Of a DNA stretch of 64,000 bases, positions 24,120-35,472 are shown in pieces. The stretch is from Phaeotremella fagi (taxonomy: Eukaryota; Basidiomycota; Tremellomycetes; Tremellales; Phaeotremellaceae), in assembly GCA_001599715.1 (NCBI GenBank), contig BCHU01000012.1, positions 310,001 through 374,000 of the forward strand, written 5' to 3'. The notes below the pieces were generated by a model. It saw only the letters and a list, made by a program, of their open reading frames with translations, was not told where the DNA came from and searched no databases. Each line of letters begins with the position of its first letter. Position 1 is the first letter of the stretch. Position numbers and translations under genes: made by a program.

Positions 24120-25385
24120 CTAGAAGTACAATCTCTGAGCAGCTTGCAACGAAGTTTCCACAGGGCAATAAGGGCATTTAGCCGATCGACGTCTAAAGTC
24201 AGCTTTCATCTCAACTCCAAACCCACCCTCCTTTCAACAACCTGTTGAAACTTTCTGAAGCGATAACATGACCACAGGTAAGCATTTTAGGTGGATTACT
24301 TTCGGTCGCTTGATCTTTCGAGACTGGACAAACGAAAACTGAATGATAACGTCGATTAGGCGGTAGAGGGATTTCCATCTGGCGTCAGTAAGGAACAAGC
24401 TTTCAACATACAGGTAGTTCCTGCCATGTTCTGACCGGACCTAATCTCTCTCCCATCACTCGTCTAGCTTTTTCAATGACGTTCAAAGCTCCACCTCTCG
24501 ATCCTAGATCCACAACTACGCCCAAGGGATCTTCTTTCGACCAAGAATGTAGTCGACAGAATTCTTGGGTAAACATGGTGACCAGATGGGTTTCGTCTGA
24601 TTGATAAGGTGTGTCACTGGTGTAGAGGGAGGAAGTGATTAAAGGGAGTACCGGTTGGGTAGGGACATAGGTCATCAGATGGAGTTTTGCGTATTCGAGT
24701 TTTTCCGTCGATGATTGAAGAGACAGGAAGACGGCTTTGTGTAGGTGGTAAGGTAAGGGAGACGGGTGTGGTGGGGAGGAAAGAAAGGTGGAGTTGAGAT
24801 CGCACCAGGTGATTGCGGGGTTGTAATTGGAGTTGTCGATTTGGGTAACGATCTCGTAGAGTTCACTAGCGAGCTGACGTTTGTGATTGTCGTAGATCAT
24901 CCCAGTGTCCTAATGTCAGTAAGATTCACAATTTAACCTACATCTTCTAATGCCTTGACCGCATCCCAAAGCCCACGTCTACCCAAAGATTCCAGAATAA
25001 CCCTATCAAGCGCGGCAGAAGCGATCTCAGACGAGAACAACGGTGGATCGTCGTAAGCTTCAGAAACAGCTCCTAGATAAGGGGGGAATGACTGGTCTTT
25101 AGTGGAGAACACGTTCAAACTCACTTTTTCAACTTGTTTTCCAACATTACCAAGAGCGTTGTACCACCCTTTCAATCCCTTTTCACATTCTTTCTTTGAT
25201 TTCGTGACTTGACGTTGGAGGTCGGTTATGACGGTTTTGGCGTCTTCGCCGTTCAACAGTCGTGTTTTGGCTGTTTCGAAATGAAGTTCGAGAAGGGCAT
25301 TGAGTGGGGTGGATGATGATGATGAGGTTTGGGAAGAAAGCTGTTCTAGTGCTTGTAACGCTGTTGAGATGGGGATTGCTTGCAT
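24120..25385 (-). CDS. RMD5: GID/CTLH E3 ubiquitin-ligase subunit Gid2/Rmd5
   Basis: Exons 24942-25385, 24412-24909, 24227-24378 and 24120-24192 (introns 32-34 nt) encode 388 residues. The middle has a LisH/CTLH-like helical region (NHKRQLASELYEIV) and a CRA-type helical part. The C-terminus is the degenerate RING of Rmd5: EIPLPPNRRYHSVFVCPVSK, NPPKMLTCGHVIASES and, after the last intron, SAKCPYCP. Rmd5 with Fyv10/Gid9 forms the catalytic core of the GID ligase that marks gluconeogenic enzymes for degradation. The final intron splits the RING, so an unspliced reading truncates it before the last Cys pair. Confidence 0.9.
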
Positions 25386-25513
25386 GGTGTGTGGTGGATA
25401 AAGATAGCAGAGAGTCGCTATGTATTAGTGCATTCCACTAATGACGTGTATTATTATCACTAAATATTCAGCTTAAAAGTTAACATCCTCTTCACTCTCT
25501 ACCATCAACAACA

Positions 25514-25842
25514 ATGTCAAACCCATACGCATCTTCAAGACCTAACGAAGATCATATTCCACCAAGAACAAATCCAGATACTTCCAGTACCAAACCTATA
25601 GAATATATCTGTGGAGGTGGGTAAAAGTTTAGCGAACGGATGACTAATATCAGATTGCGGCGCCAAAACTGCAGTTAAACAAGGTGAAGCTATTAGATGT
25701 AGAGAATGTGGTCATCGTGTCATGTATAAACCAAGAACTACTAGAAGTGAGTGGGTCGTTAAGAGCTGTGCTGACTCGTGTAGTTGTGGGTGTGTGAGAG
25801 ATATCAATTACTAACTTATAGGTCCAATTCGAAGCTAGATGA
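25514..25842 (+). CDS. RPB12: RNA polymerase shared subunit Rpb12 (RPABC4), with predicted 2-nt exon
   Basis: Exons 25514-25616, 25654-25746, 25784-25785 and 25822-25842 give 72 residues. The zinc ribbon EYICGDCGAKT...IRCRECGHRVMYK and the terminal RIVQFEAR are diagnostic of the subunit shared by polymerases I, II and III. A frame-preserving join between RTTR and VQFEAR requires two extra nucleotides; the only arrangement with good signals is two back-to-back introns (37 nt with CTGAC, 36 nt with CTAAC) flanking the dinucleotide TT. Removing the whole 75 nt as one intron shifts the frame and loses the conserved end. The N-terminal 28 residues are a poorly conserved polar extension. Confidence 0.88.
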
Positions 25843-26262
25843 ATGGGATCAGATGGCATGGATACGTTAGATATGTTTTATTTCGGGTTTGATGTATTGT
25901 ATTATATCAAGATGTGTAGAAAGAGGGCTTCGTCTACTAGATTGGCATTTCGTCAGACTGGATGTTGACCAGGTATTGGTCAGCGAAAGTTCAGAATTGA
26001 GTTATAGGTGACCATGTGGATTTGGACAAGTTGCGGATTTAAACCTGGTCTGGTTTTGTAAGCTTACTCGACATATCGTTGCAACAGAGCGTTCCCGTCA
26101 CAAGGAGTGCTCTTGGAATCTCTGACGGTATTATCCATGACTTCAAACTCAATTGGGATCGCCTCCACAAACCCACTAACCCTAAGCTTCCCCATGAATC
26201 GCAGTGCACTGTACCAACCCCACCCGCCTAATCATATACAATGCATCGTAATCATAACCCCT
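25843..26262. other. intergenic region between convergent RPB12 and delta-COP
   Basis: Roughly 420 nt of 3' flanking DNA between two convergent genes. I see no gene or repeat; a plus-strand open frame near 26107 runs into the antisense of delta-COP and is a shadow. Confidence 0.5.
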
Positions 26263-28016
26263 CTAAACAATCTCGTATTTATCAACGGTAAGAATTTTTT
26301 CTTGACTAAACGATTCTTCACCACCTTCGACCAAAGTAGCTTTTGAAACCTAACCATCAGTTCAATCCAACGACTCCAACTCACATCGACATCTGCCAAA
26401 GATCCAGCTGCGACGAAGCCAACTGAAACAGGGAAGAAAGCGTCTGCGTCACCTTGACAATTGAACTCTAGACTTCCAGTTGGTGAATCGGCGTCTATTG
26501 CGTCGATCGTCCAGATGAACGATGATCTTTCAGCTCTCCAATCGCCGTCACCTGTGACTGAGGGGAGGGAGTTGGGTCTGGGGTCAGTGATGCCTTGTTT
26601 ATGACTTACGGTATGGGAATGGATATGACAACGTTACGAAGTGTAAGATGGGAAGCTTCGAGTTCGTATTCGACAGCAACGTCTGAACTGCCATCGCCAC
26701 GGGGTTGGGGCCAGCAGGTAACTAGAATCAGCGCCGTTAAACCTCTACCCACCTGACAACGGAACCTTTGATTCGTCTTTCGTAGCCAATCTCCATCTAA
26801 GCACACCAAGTCCTTGTCCAACAGGGAATGAACGTGATGAATCCTTCAACCCGATGATCTTCTCGCTACCACTGAATTTAGCTACGTTGGGGTGTTGCTT
26901 GAATTGTAAATCGGTATAATCCTTTGGCGCAAGTGTTAAACGTAATTTTGCCAAAGCTGCGTCGGTAACACGTAGATCCAAATCACCCTTGAGTTCAAAC
27001 GCTTCGAGTCCACCGTCACGTAGCATCGTAACTGAGAGTTGTTCACGGATAGTGACGTGGATACTGACGTTAGCTCGATTCACCCTTGGACCTACCTCTC
27101 TTGATCGACCTTTTCCAAAACATCAGCCGAGACCTCGACCACAGGTTCAGGTTCTGGTTCAGGTTCTGGCTCCGGTTCCAATTCCTCCGCCTCTCCACCC
27201 AAAGCATGAATCAAATCACTCTGTTTACCTTTTTTACCCAATTTCATCCCACTTCCCTTGAACGCCGGTTTAACAGTAGTAGGAGTAGGTGAAGGTGCGC
27301 GGTATTCAGATACAGGAGCTTCGAATCTTGGTGCAGGGGCGTAACCACCTGGAGCAGAATAACCTTGTTGCTGTCCAGGACCTTGTCTACGTTGTTGTTC
27401 TCTCCTTTGCATCTCAAGTTGTTTCGCACGACGTTTAAGCTCTTCTTTAGCTTCTGCTTCTTTGTTTCGAGCGATGATTTCTTGAATCTTCTCTTCATGC
27501 GATTCACCCTCCAAAACGTTTCTGACTTGGGCGAGGGAAACGTTTTCCTTGTATCCGAGAGAAACGACTTCGTCGAACGCACAGAGGAGATCGAAAGAGT
27601 GGTGTAGAATAGCTGGTTCTGACATTGCCGGGGTGAGTGAGGAGATCAATCGAACCAAGAGGGAGAGGGTGGAGATGTCCTGGAGTCAGTGGGGTTAGAA
27701 ATCTGACCTACCTGTAAGATGTTACTCCCCTTGTTGGTGATCAACAAGACGTAGAGTTCTTCAAAAGGTTGATAAACGAATCTGACATCGGCGGTTTCTA
27801 CGGTAGTGTGTTGCGAATTGACTGGGATGAGTTTTGGGAACGAAGCTAGTAGCCCGTCGATACGTGAACGAGGTAGCGGTCTGAACTGTCGAGAGAGAAG
27901 GGCTGGGAGTTAGTTTGGGACGATGGAGTGAACTTACGTTTCCCACTTCGGGTAGTGATTGAAGCAGCGAGAACGACCTGGGGTGTTAGTGGTGTCGTGG
28001 GGGGGGGTCTTACCAT
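26263..28016 (-). CDS. RET2: coatomer delta subunit (delta-COP)
   Basis: Eight exons (28014-28016, 27938-27977, 27712-27902, 27096-27679, 26753-27063, 26610-26721, 26385-26577, 26263-26349) encode 506 residues. The longin-like N-terminus [39 protein letters not shown] and [18 protein letters not shown] are typical, followed by a charged helix ([17 protein letters not shown]), an acidic Glu-Pro repeat, and the mu-homology domain ending TVDKYEIV. Delta-COP is part of the COPI coat for Golgi-to-ER traffic. Exon 1 contributes only the start codon: the intron begins right after ATG. The next Met is deep inside the protein, so this split is required. The junction at 26577/26610 is the least certain. 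Confidence 0.9.
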
Positions 28017-28240
28017 TTTGAGTCGTTGTTGTCAGAGGTAGAGATTGATTAGAGGTAGTTGAATAGGCATGGCTGTGAGTAGTGCTGGTGCTACGTGCCA
28101 GCGCGACGATATTCCCGATGTGTGGCACTCAACGTTGGCAAGTAGCTTGTACAAGTACAACTCAATGCCATACGTCGCAGCAGAAAGTGCATATCTAATA
28201 CGAAGGGATGCTGCTCTATTTATCTATCTACCCTCTAATC

Positions 28241-28777
28241 CTAATCCCTCCCCACCAGCCGCTCCATAACCCAATCCTTCCTTATCGAAGATCCAACCAA
28301 GAAACTGTGTTCACCAACAGTCTCGAACCCCATCTTCGTGTAAAATCTTTGAGCTTTGGTGTTATCCTCCCAAACCCCCAACCACACTGAATCACATCCT
28401 TCCTCTCTAGCCACCGAATCGACATTCTCGATCAAAGAATTAGCTATCCCCTGACCATGATAACCCTCGTCAACGTAGATCCTTCGTAATTCAATAGTCT
28501 TGTCATGTTTTATACCAGGTTCAGTGGTGTTTTTAACCAACTGCGCTACACCTATGATCTCTTGGGTTGGGTTGGTGGCTACGGCTACGATGAATATCAT
28601 TTCTGGGTTGGTTATGTCGTCGGTTATGGATTTTACTGAGAGGGGACCGGTGAGATAGGTTTCTAGATCTGCAGGTGTGACTGAGTAGGCAAAGAATTTC
28701 GACCAGGTTCTACCTATCAATGAGGAGACTTGTGGAGCGTCTGGAGCTGTCGCTGGGCGTAAAGTGAATGACGCCAT
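28241..28777 (-). CDS. GNAT N-acetyltransferase (PaiA-like), intronless
   Basis: A single open exon encodes 178 residues. The GNAT fold is clear: FTLRPATAPDAPQVSSLI at the start, EIIGVAQLVK, IELRRIYVDEGYHGQGIANSLI with the acetyl-CoA pyrophosphate loop (QGIANS), WLGVWEDNTKAQRFYTKMGF and the closing strand ERLV. The pattern is close to bacterial PaiA-type polyamine or small-molecule acetyltransferases, but the substrate is unknown. It has no intron whereas nearly all neighbours have several, which may point to a late acquisition or retrocopy. The ATG sits right next to a CAC-type trinucleotide run. Divergent from SFM1 with about 160 nt between starts. Confidence 0.85.
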   Translation of the reverse strand: MASFTLRPATAPDAPQVSSLIGRTWSKFFAYSVTPADLETYLTGPLSVKSITDDITNPEMIFIVAVATNPTQEIIGVAQLVKNTTEPGIKHDKTIELRRIYVDEGYHGQGIANSLIENVDSVAREEGCDSVWLGVWEDNTKAQRFYTKMGFETVGEHSFLVGSSIRKDWVMERLVGRD

Positions 28778-28804
28778 GGTGGTGGTGGTGGTGGTGGTGG
28801 TGAT
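28778..28804. repeat. (GGT/ACC)n microsatellite in the leader of the GNAT gene
   Basis: About eight uninterrupted GGT units (ACC/CAC on the gene's strand) adjoin the ATG of the intronless acetyltransferase. Being outside the coding frame, length changes would alter only the leader. Confidence 0.85.
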
Positions 28805-28937
28805 TGGTGGTGGTGAAGTGATTTGAAGTGAAGGTGGTTGACTTTTGAGTCGATGAGTGGAGGTCGGAGATGGTATGATGTCCGTAGGTTGAAAATAAAT
28901 TGAAAAGTCAATTCAATCTCTATCTCTCCCAACCAAA

Positions 28938-29765
28938 ATGCCAGGAGTCAACTATGTCATAGGTAAGATCACCCAGCGACACCACTGACTCCAGAACACA
29001 TGGAACAAGATGACGAACAAACCAAAGCCTTACCCAATTGGGTGAAATTAGAGTGAGTGAGTCGTTCGGCTTCCCCACTGACCGCAGGTACTCTCAAATG
29101 TTGAATCTCGCCGGGCCATCTTCCTCAGTCCATTTCACCTCACTGTCCTCAACCTCGATCCCCCCACTCGAAACCCATTTATCATCTTCATCAAACGGTC
29201 AAAAGGCTCAAGCCCATAACCTAGCCATTATCCCACTTTTAAACTCATTAATTCCACCGGTACCAATCACCAAAGTTTGTCTACTCGATCCCAAAGCCCC
29301 CAAAGTCCTTTCACCAGAGGACGGAGAGGTTTTTGATTGGTTCTTGTTCGGTGGGATTCTTGGTGATGATCCTCCTAGAGATCGGACTGGGGAGTTGAGG
29401 AAATTAGGTTTTGAAGGTAGACATTTAGGTAGTGTTCAGATGACTACTGATACCGCTTTGGGTGTTACGAAATTGATCGTCGAGGACAAAAGTGGGTCTG
29501 AAATGGGGTTACTCTACTGACATTAGTTCCATTGGATAAAATCCCTTTTATCGTGAGTCAGGACTCGGGTTGGGACTGATTTCAGGACTTTCCAACGATC
29601 ACTTTTAATAAATACGAATCTATCGAAATGCCTTTCCGTGAGTTTGATCATAGAGCGTGTCTGACTCTAGGCTACGTTACTTCTCCTGATGGTCAACCTA
29701 TCTTGCCACCTGGAATGAAAGAACATTTAAAGGCGGATTTGGACAGAACCATTGATGATTTCTAG
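28938..29765 (+). CDS. SFM1: SPOUT-fold protein-arginine methyltransferase Sfm1
   Basis: Exons 28938-28962, 28995-29052, 29088-29491, 29527-29552, 29586-29637 and 29671-29765 (introns 32-35 nt) encode 219 residues. Conserved stretches are YVIEHMEQ, WVKLEYSQML, CLLDPKAPKVLSPEDGE, DWFLFGGILGDDPPRDRT, MTTDTALGVTKLIVEDK, IPFIDFPTI and MPFRYV. Yeast Sfm1 is a SPOUT-family enzyme that methylates an arginine of ribosomal protein uS3. The DNA signatures for the SPOUT knot (GGILGD and TKLIVED) are intact. Two internal exons are only 26 and 52 nt. Start chosen at the first ATG in good context (AAAATG). Confidence 0.92.
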
Positions 29766-29974
29766 GGGTTAGTTGTAGTCTTTGAGATGTATGAAACGTG
29801 AGGAGATTGCCACTATAACATTTTACGCTTTCATCAAATTCTTTTAACCATCGACCGTCAACCTTCACCAACAGATCTACCAAGAAGCATTTTATCAAAC
29901 CTTTCTTCTAACTCACTACTCTTTCCACCGACCCTCCTCTGCTCACTCTTAACGACACCAAAATCCACCTCAAA

Positions 29975-31238
29975 ATGCCCCCCCAATCACCTCACACTCG
30001 ACAAGGTAGACTCCCTGACGACATCTACAGGATGATTTTTCTTCTTCTTCAAAACCCACTCCCCAAGCACCAATCAAAAGGTCAAATCTCGCTTTCATGG
30101 CGACAATGCCAACAAGGCACCTTGGCTAAAATGATGCGAGTCTCTCCCGTAAGTTTGAAACTGTTCTCCAGGTCAAGTCTGACATCAATTCTAGTTAATC
30201 CATGATATCGTCGGATCGATCCTTTACGAAAAAGTCTTTCTTTACGACCTAGGAGCTTTCTGTGAAGGTTACAATAAGGAGGTTAACGATATCAACAACC
30301 CGTCAACCACACTGTCTACCAGAAAAAACCACCTTTTCACCTTTACAACGCAAATCAATCTCGTCTACGAATGCAACGATTTCGATGATTCAGAAATCAT
30401 TCGAATTTTATCTGAGAGATACTATCCAACCGAATACAGTAAAAAAACACGGGCTAGACTCGCCAACAAATTCAATCATACCAAAAAAGTCATGCTCAAA
30501 GCTTTCGAACGATGGTGCATAGGTTTAAAACGATTATCCGAAATTGCCGCTGATTATTCGCAAGTTGTCGAGACTTGTTTCCCAAATCTGAAGACTGTCG
30601 TTTTGGATAATAGCGAGTGGTGGAATACGAAATACAGACGATGTGAAGATCACGACCGTGAGCTCTCAACGTTCAAAGCTTCTGAAGATCTATTTCGTTT
30701 ATTCTTGAAAACACCTCTTCAAATTTGTTACTACGCCTGCTGTGCTCCATTAGGTCCTGCCGACCAAAATTTGCAAATCGTTGCTCCAGGAAGTGTTGTT
30801 AGTTATCACGGTGACTGTCTAGGAGGCCGTGTAGGAGTAATACTTGGAGCTGAAAATCGTTATTATCTTAATCGACCTTGGGAGAAGTATTCAGATGGCC
30901 ATCCTCGCAGAGAAGAACGTTATCGATTCGAAGTCGCCGTAGAGTTTCTTCTAAACACTTGGTCAGATTATTTCCGTATGGTCGCGCCACAAATTGACGT
31001 CGACGAATATCATCAAGCAACAGATATCAAGATTTACATTGGTCCAGATCCCGAATTAGGTAAAGATGAGCTGAAGAAAATAGAGTTGATAGAGAAATCC
31101 ATTCGAGATCATTTGAAGGATATCAGCTTCTCAGGTGAATTCATCATCGATAAAGGTGATTGTCATTCGTGCGATTCTTGCGGAATGGAGGAGTGTAATG
31201 ACTTGGAAGATGAGGTTAAAGAGGAAAAGGACATGTAG
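29975..31238 (+). CDS. F-box-like repeated family, member A
   Basis: Exons 29975-30148 and 30195-31238 (46-nt phase-0 intron) give 405 residues. The N-terminus has an F-box-like pattern: RQGRLPDDIYRMIFLLL, then LAKMMRVSP (exon end) joined to LIHDIVGSILYEKVFLYDL. The large C-terminal region shares blocks with members B-E: FPNLKTVVLDNSEWW, APLGP, IVAPGSVVSYH, LGAENRYYL, IYIGPDPE and a C-terminal Cys cluster (CHSCDSCGMEEC). No known catalytic motif is seen. F-box proteins usually link substrates to Skp1-Cullin ligases; that role is inferred only. Closest relative in the window is member E. Upstream DNA shares an element at a matching distance with member E. Confidence 0.8.
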
Positions 31239-31355
31239 GGCAAAATCTGAGATGCATTGTTTTCATCTTATACGAGACGATGCGCGCTCGATCCCAGTGT
31301 CTTAGTACATACTATTTATCTCCCTTGAGCACTCCTACCCCATCGAGTATACCCC

Positions 31356-32797
31356 CTAATAACACTCCCAATTCTTCTCAAATTTAGGTACATCATCGTC
31401 AGAATTCTCACCAAGCTTCAACCCACAGCAAATACATTGCAGATGATCCAACGTTTTTTCGAAAATGATTGTACCTAGAAAACCGAATTTTTCCGCATAA
31501 TCTCGAACCGCTTGTTGACTTTGTTCAAAAGCTTCTAATTTCTCTTGTGAGAAATTGTCGGGATCCGGACCAATAACAACTCGAAGAATCGTGGCTCGAT
31601 TGCAATCTTCAACGAACAACGGGTCATGATCAAGAAACATCTGTGCCAAATCCGTCATTGCCTTTGTGAAAGCTCTTTCCAACACCTTTTGAAGATTATT
31701 TGAATCATAAGATATGTCTTCATCATACGGGTCGTCCCTCTCGTCTGGATCTGTTCTATACCAATCTCTTGCTTTGGGCATGTAGCATCGATTCTCTGCC
31801 CCAATGACTACCGTCACATCGTGATGTCCATCACACCAATCTAGATGATACGAAATTATACTTCCAGGAGCGACGATGGCTTCGTTAGGTGGACCGAGAG
31901 GTGTGTAGAACTCTGAATGACACATGATGATCGGAAATCGACGTAGTAAGAAATAAAAACTGGTTTCGTATTCCTGTATCCCAGAACCGACTATTTCAAG
32001 CAAGTACCACCAATCGCACCTCCCGGTAACGACGTATTTTAAATTGGGAACAACCTGTTGAAGAACTCTTGATTGCTTGGTTGAGAGTCTGGCAAAATCT
32101 ATAAAACCACTAAACCAGTCAGAACAGGCACCAAGCATCATTTCATCTCCTCTCGATAGTCCAGATTCCGATGATTTCGATGGGTATTCCAGTAACCGAC
32201 CGAAGAAGCGGGGATGACGGTTGCTATCGAAATGAGTTGGAAGTCGTAGAGGTTCCAAATCGTTAACCATGTAGTAAAAAGTCAATTTCGTGGTGAACTT
32301 GAGAAGTCTTTGTTTTCTTGTTGGGTTCGTATCGATGGAAAGGGGTAGAGGTCGTGTGGTGGTGTCGGGTTGTGTGTCTGAACTTGAATACAAGTCTGAA
32401 TTTGAATATGTGTCCGAATGGGATTCTGTGTCTGTATCTGAATGAGAGTCTGATTCCATAGTTTCATCCATATCTCTATCGACAACGGTAGTATCTCTCG
32501 CAGGGTAACCTCTGATGAACATTTCAAGATCGTAAACATGAGCGTCTTTGTAAAGTATTTCTCCGACGACATCATGAATGAACTGTAAGTGATTATCAGT
32601 CAACGTCATCCATTTGGTAAAGATAACAGACATACGGATGAAATCGTCATCATTTTCACTAAATCTCCTTGACCATGATCATCCCAATAAACCCCATCAA
32701 GATATTTAGACTCGTGAGTAGATTTCCTGAGATGCGAGAAGATGGCGGTGTAGATTTTCTTGGGGAAACGGCCTTGTTCTGGTTGAGGGTTAAACAT
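31356..32797 (-). CDS. F-box-like repeated family, member B (divergent copy)
   Basis: Exons 32636-32797 and 31356-32582 (53-nt phase-0 intron) encode 462 residues. The same layout is seen: GRFPKKIYTAIFSHLRK and LVKMMTISS in exon 1, FIHDVVGEILYKDAHVYDLE opening exon 2, then VVPNLKYVVTG, YTPLGP, IVAPGSIISYH, IGAENRCYM, VVIGPDPDNFS and the C-terminal CICCGLKLGE. It is the longest member because of a Ser/Asp/Thr-rich insertion (about residues 75-110) made of TCTGAT/TCTGAA-like hexanucleotides, a likely repeat expansion. It lies tail to tail with member A (117 nt between stops) and head to head with member C. Function unknown. Confidence 0.78.
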
Positions 32798-33706
32798 TTT
32801 CCTAACTGATTAGTATAAGTTGACGATATGGAATGAGAGTTGAACGAGTAATTTAGATTGATGGGTAAATGTGCAACGCGATGAAACGTGATTTTGCGCT
32901 TTGATTTTGATCAGAGAAACACAGGCTATCGACTTGACTCGACATCCACCATCAACCATCGACCACTCAATCATACTTGCTCATTCATACTCTACCACCA
33001 CTACTATCACCTCGATGTATGTCAGATAGATGTGCATTAAGTTATGTTTTTAATTGAAAACACTGGAATCTCGAGAATCCCATAGTACTGGTAATTGGAG
33101 ACGGAATCAAAAATACTCTGATGCCGCAATTTTCCGTGTGATTTTGTAGCATAGCTGGACATCCAACTTAAGATTCCGACTGTGCAGAGGACTACAGACG
33201 GTTATTATATTCATGTCAGACCAACACTGAAAGCTGTTCAGAGACTGATTCCTAGACGCTGTCTGGTAGTATGCTGGTAAACAGATATGTATAGATACTT
33301 TCGATTATCGATCTAAGCTTGCAAGATTTCATTCGTGAGGAATGGAGGTGCCACTAAGCACGGTTGACTCAACCACTTCATCACCAACATCACCATCAAT
33401 TGATCTTAACTTTAACATCCATTTCTGGAATTCTCAATAAATCTATAATCAATCACATATAGGGTTCTACTATTAAACTCCTATCGATCCAACTCAGAAT
33501 CACCCATCACCTACCTAGTCTAATCGCCACTTAAATCATCATTGAATTTTCCACATCTCCTTCAATCAAGTCCCTTCCATCAAAATCCCTCAATCTAGTC
33601 AAACATCTATACCAACATCATCTTTCCACCTGAATCCACCAATTTGCTGTTAAGCGACATACGTATCGATATATCCCCAAATCATTGACTGATCCCGGCT
33701 ACCAAG
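32798..33706. other. intergenic region between divergent family members B and C, with orphan promoter-like block
   Basis: About 900 nt. Bases 32937-33015 closely resemble the leader directly upstream of family member E (both contain CATCCACCATCAACCATC followed by an ATCATACT and ACCACTAC pattern), yet no family coding exon follows. A TGCCGCAATT element lies at about 33122-33142. The part nearest member C is rich in CA/TC leader sequence. Confidence 0.55.
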
Positions 33707-34957
33707 ATGTCATCAAAACCGCCAACTCGACAAGGACGTCTTCCCAATGAAATCTACAAAAAAATCTTTCTGCACCTTCGAAAACGTGTCCTTGAGAAGA
33801 CTCGATATGACAATGTTCTATGGAAAGATTGTTCACAAGGAGCTTTGGCTAAGATGATGAGAGTTTCTCCTGTGAGTATTGAGTTTCCAGCATCCTCTCA
33901 CCCATCGCTTACTGAAGTCTATTAGTTGATCCACGATATCGTTGGCCCTATCCTTTATGAAAAAGTCTTCATCCACAATCTAGGTTTATTCTCTGAAGGC
34001 TACAATCTCGAAAATGGTGATTTTTCTTTTAAGGGTATCCGGTCAAAAAGGTTCCTACTTTCTCTCACCACTCAGATCACTTTGGTTTACGAACCCCATG
34101 AACCGGTTTACGATGCGGAAATGAATCGTCATATACAAGAATACCATACTCTTCGTCAAACATCTTATTCACTCGTACACTTGGAGCCACACGAGATTGC
34201 TATGTTCAAGTATATTAAACCATGGGAAGAAGGATTGAAGAAATTCGTTTCTAGATCATCTGATCAAACAAAAGTCATCGAAGAGTGTTTACCAAATCTG
34301 AAGAGCGTTGTAATGGGAAATAATTTGATGTGGGGGGGTCTAACGACTGACCGATACACTGTTCACGGATTCAAGGAGCTGGTTTCAGAAATTTCCAACG
34401 ATTTTTTCGAATTATTTTCAAATTACCCCGTTCAATTCTGTTGTCCACAAGTCAATACTCCCTTGGGACCAAATCGATTCAAAACTATAGTCGCTCCTGG
34501 AAGTATTGTCACTTCTCATCAATTACACAACACACCAACTCATTACAACGAAGAGGAGGGAGAGTGTTGGGAGGACGCCGATACACTAGCAGTGGTCTTT
34601 GGTGCAGAGAATCGATATCCTCTCAGTAACCCCCGAGATGACAGTATGGATGACGAAGATCTTTATCATTTCGAATACGTCGCAGATTCTTTGTTGGATT
34701 ATGTCAGTGAACGCTTACAAGAATATGCCAAGGATTTTGATCCCGAATTCCACACTTTCCATAAAGCAACATCAATTAGAATCTATATCGGTCCCGATCC
34801 AGAAGACTTTTCAGACGCTGAAAAAAAGAAGTTGAAGGAATGCGAAGATAGACTTAAAAGTCGCAAGGAAGAGATTGGTTTTCAAGGGGAGATTTTCTTT
34901 GACAAAACAGTTGTTGAAGATTGCGAATGCTGTGGTTATCGAGAGAGAAAGAAGTAA
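33707..34957 (+). CDS. F-box-like repeated family, member C
   Basis: Exons 33707-33871 and 33926-34957 (54-nt phase-0 intron) give 398 residues. Exon 1: RQGRLPNEIYKKIFLHLRK and LAKMMRVSP; exon 2 opens LIHDIVGPILYEKVFIHNLG. Further shared blocks: LPNLKSVVMGN, NTPLGP, IVAPGSIV, FGAENRYPL, HKATSIRIYIGPDPEDFSD, IGFQGEIFFDK and the terminal CECCGYRERKK. It is closest to member D, which lies 515 nt downstream in the same direction, suggesting tandem duplication. The C-terminal part has charged helices (AEKKKLKECEDRLKSRKEE). Confidence 0.8.
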
Positions 34958-35472
34958 GAATTAAAGAGTATGTTATGTAGATATTTCAATCGTGTATGAT
35001 GTTCATAGCGAAATTCTGTATTTATCTCCATTTTCAGTCTGATGTACAAGAAGTGTCAAACAAACTGAAATTGCCACACTCAATACTGTCGTTACCTTGT
35101 TTTACTTAGATTCATGAGATGGCACTGTATCGTGATACAGTATATGTATCACTGCTTTGAGAACTCCTCCTGACCTCGTTAACACGTATCTACATCCACC
35201 TCGGATAGAGATCCAAACGTCTCCAATGTCACCAAATATACTGGATATCGAGTTGCTGGTCACTTTTGTCGACGCGTAAAGTGCCACCAACATGAAACAT
35301 CATTCAATCCTACCTCAACCAACACCTTCTAACATTTACTTTTACATCAACAACTTATAAACGTCTCAAATCTAACCCTTTATACACATACTGGGTACAT
35401 CTCCAATATCCATCAACACAACCCACTCCTCGCTATCCAAATTCAAATTCATCAATCAACCTCACCCCTACG
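34958..35472. other. intergenic region between family members C and D
   Basis: About 515 nt containing the 3' end of C and the CA/TC-rich leader of D. No credible open frame; a GAAATTGCCACACTCAAT stretch near 35067 recalls the GATTGCC element upstream of members A and E. Confidence 0.45.
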
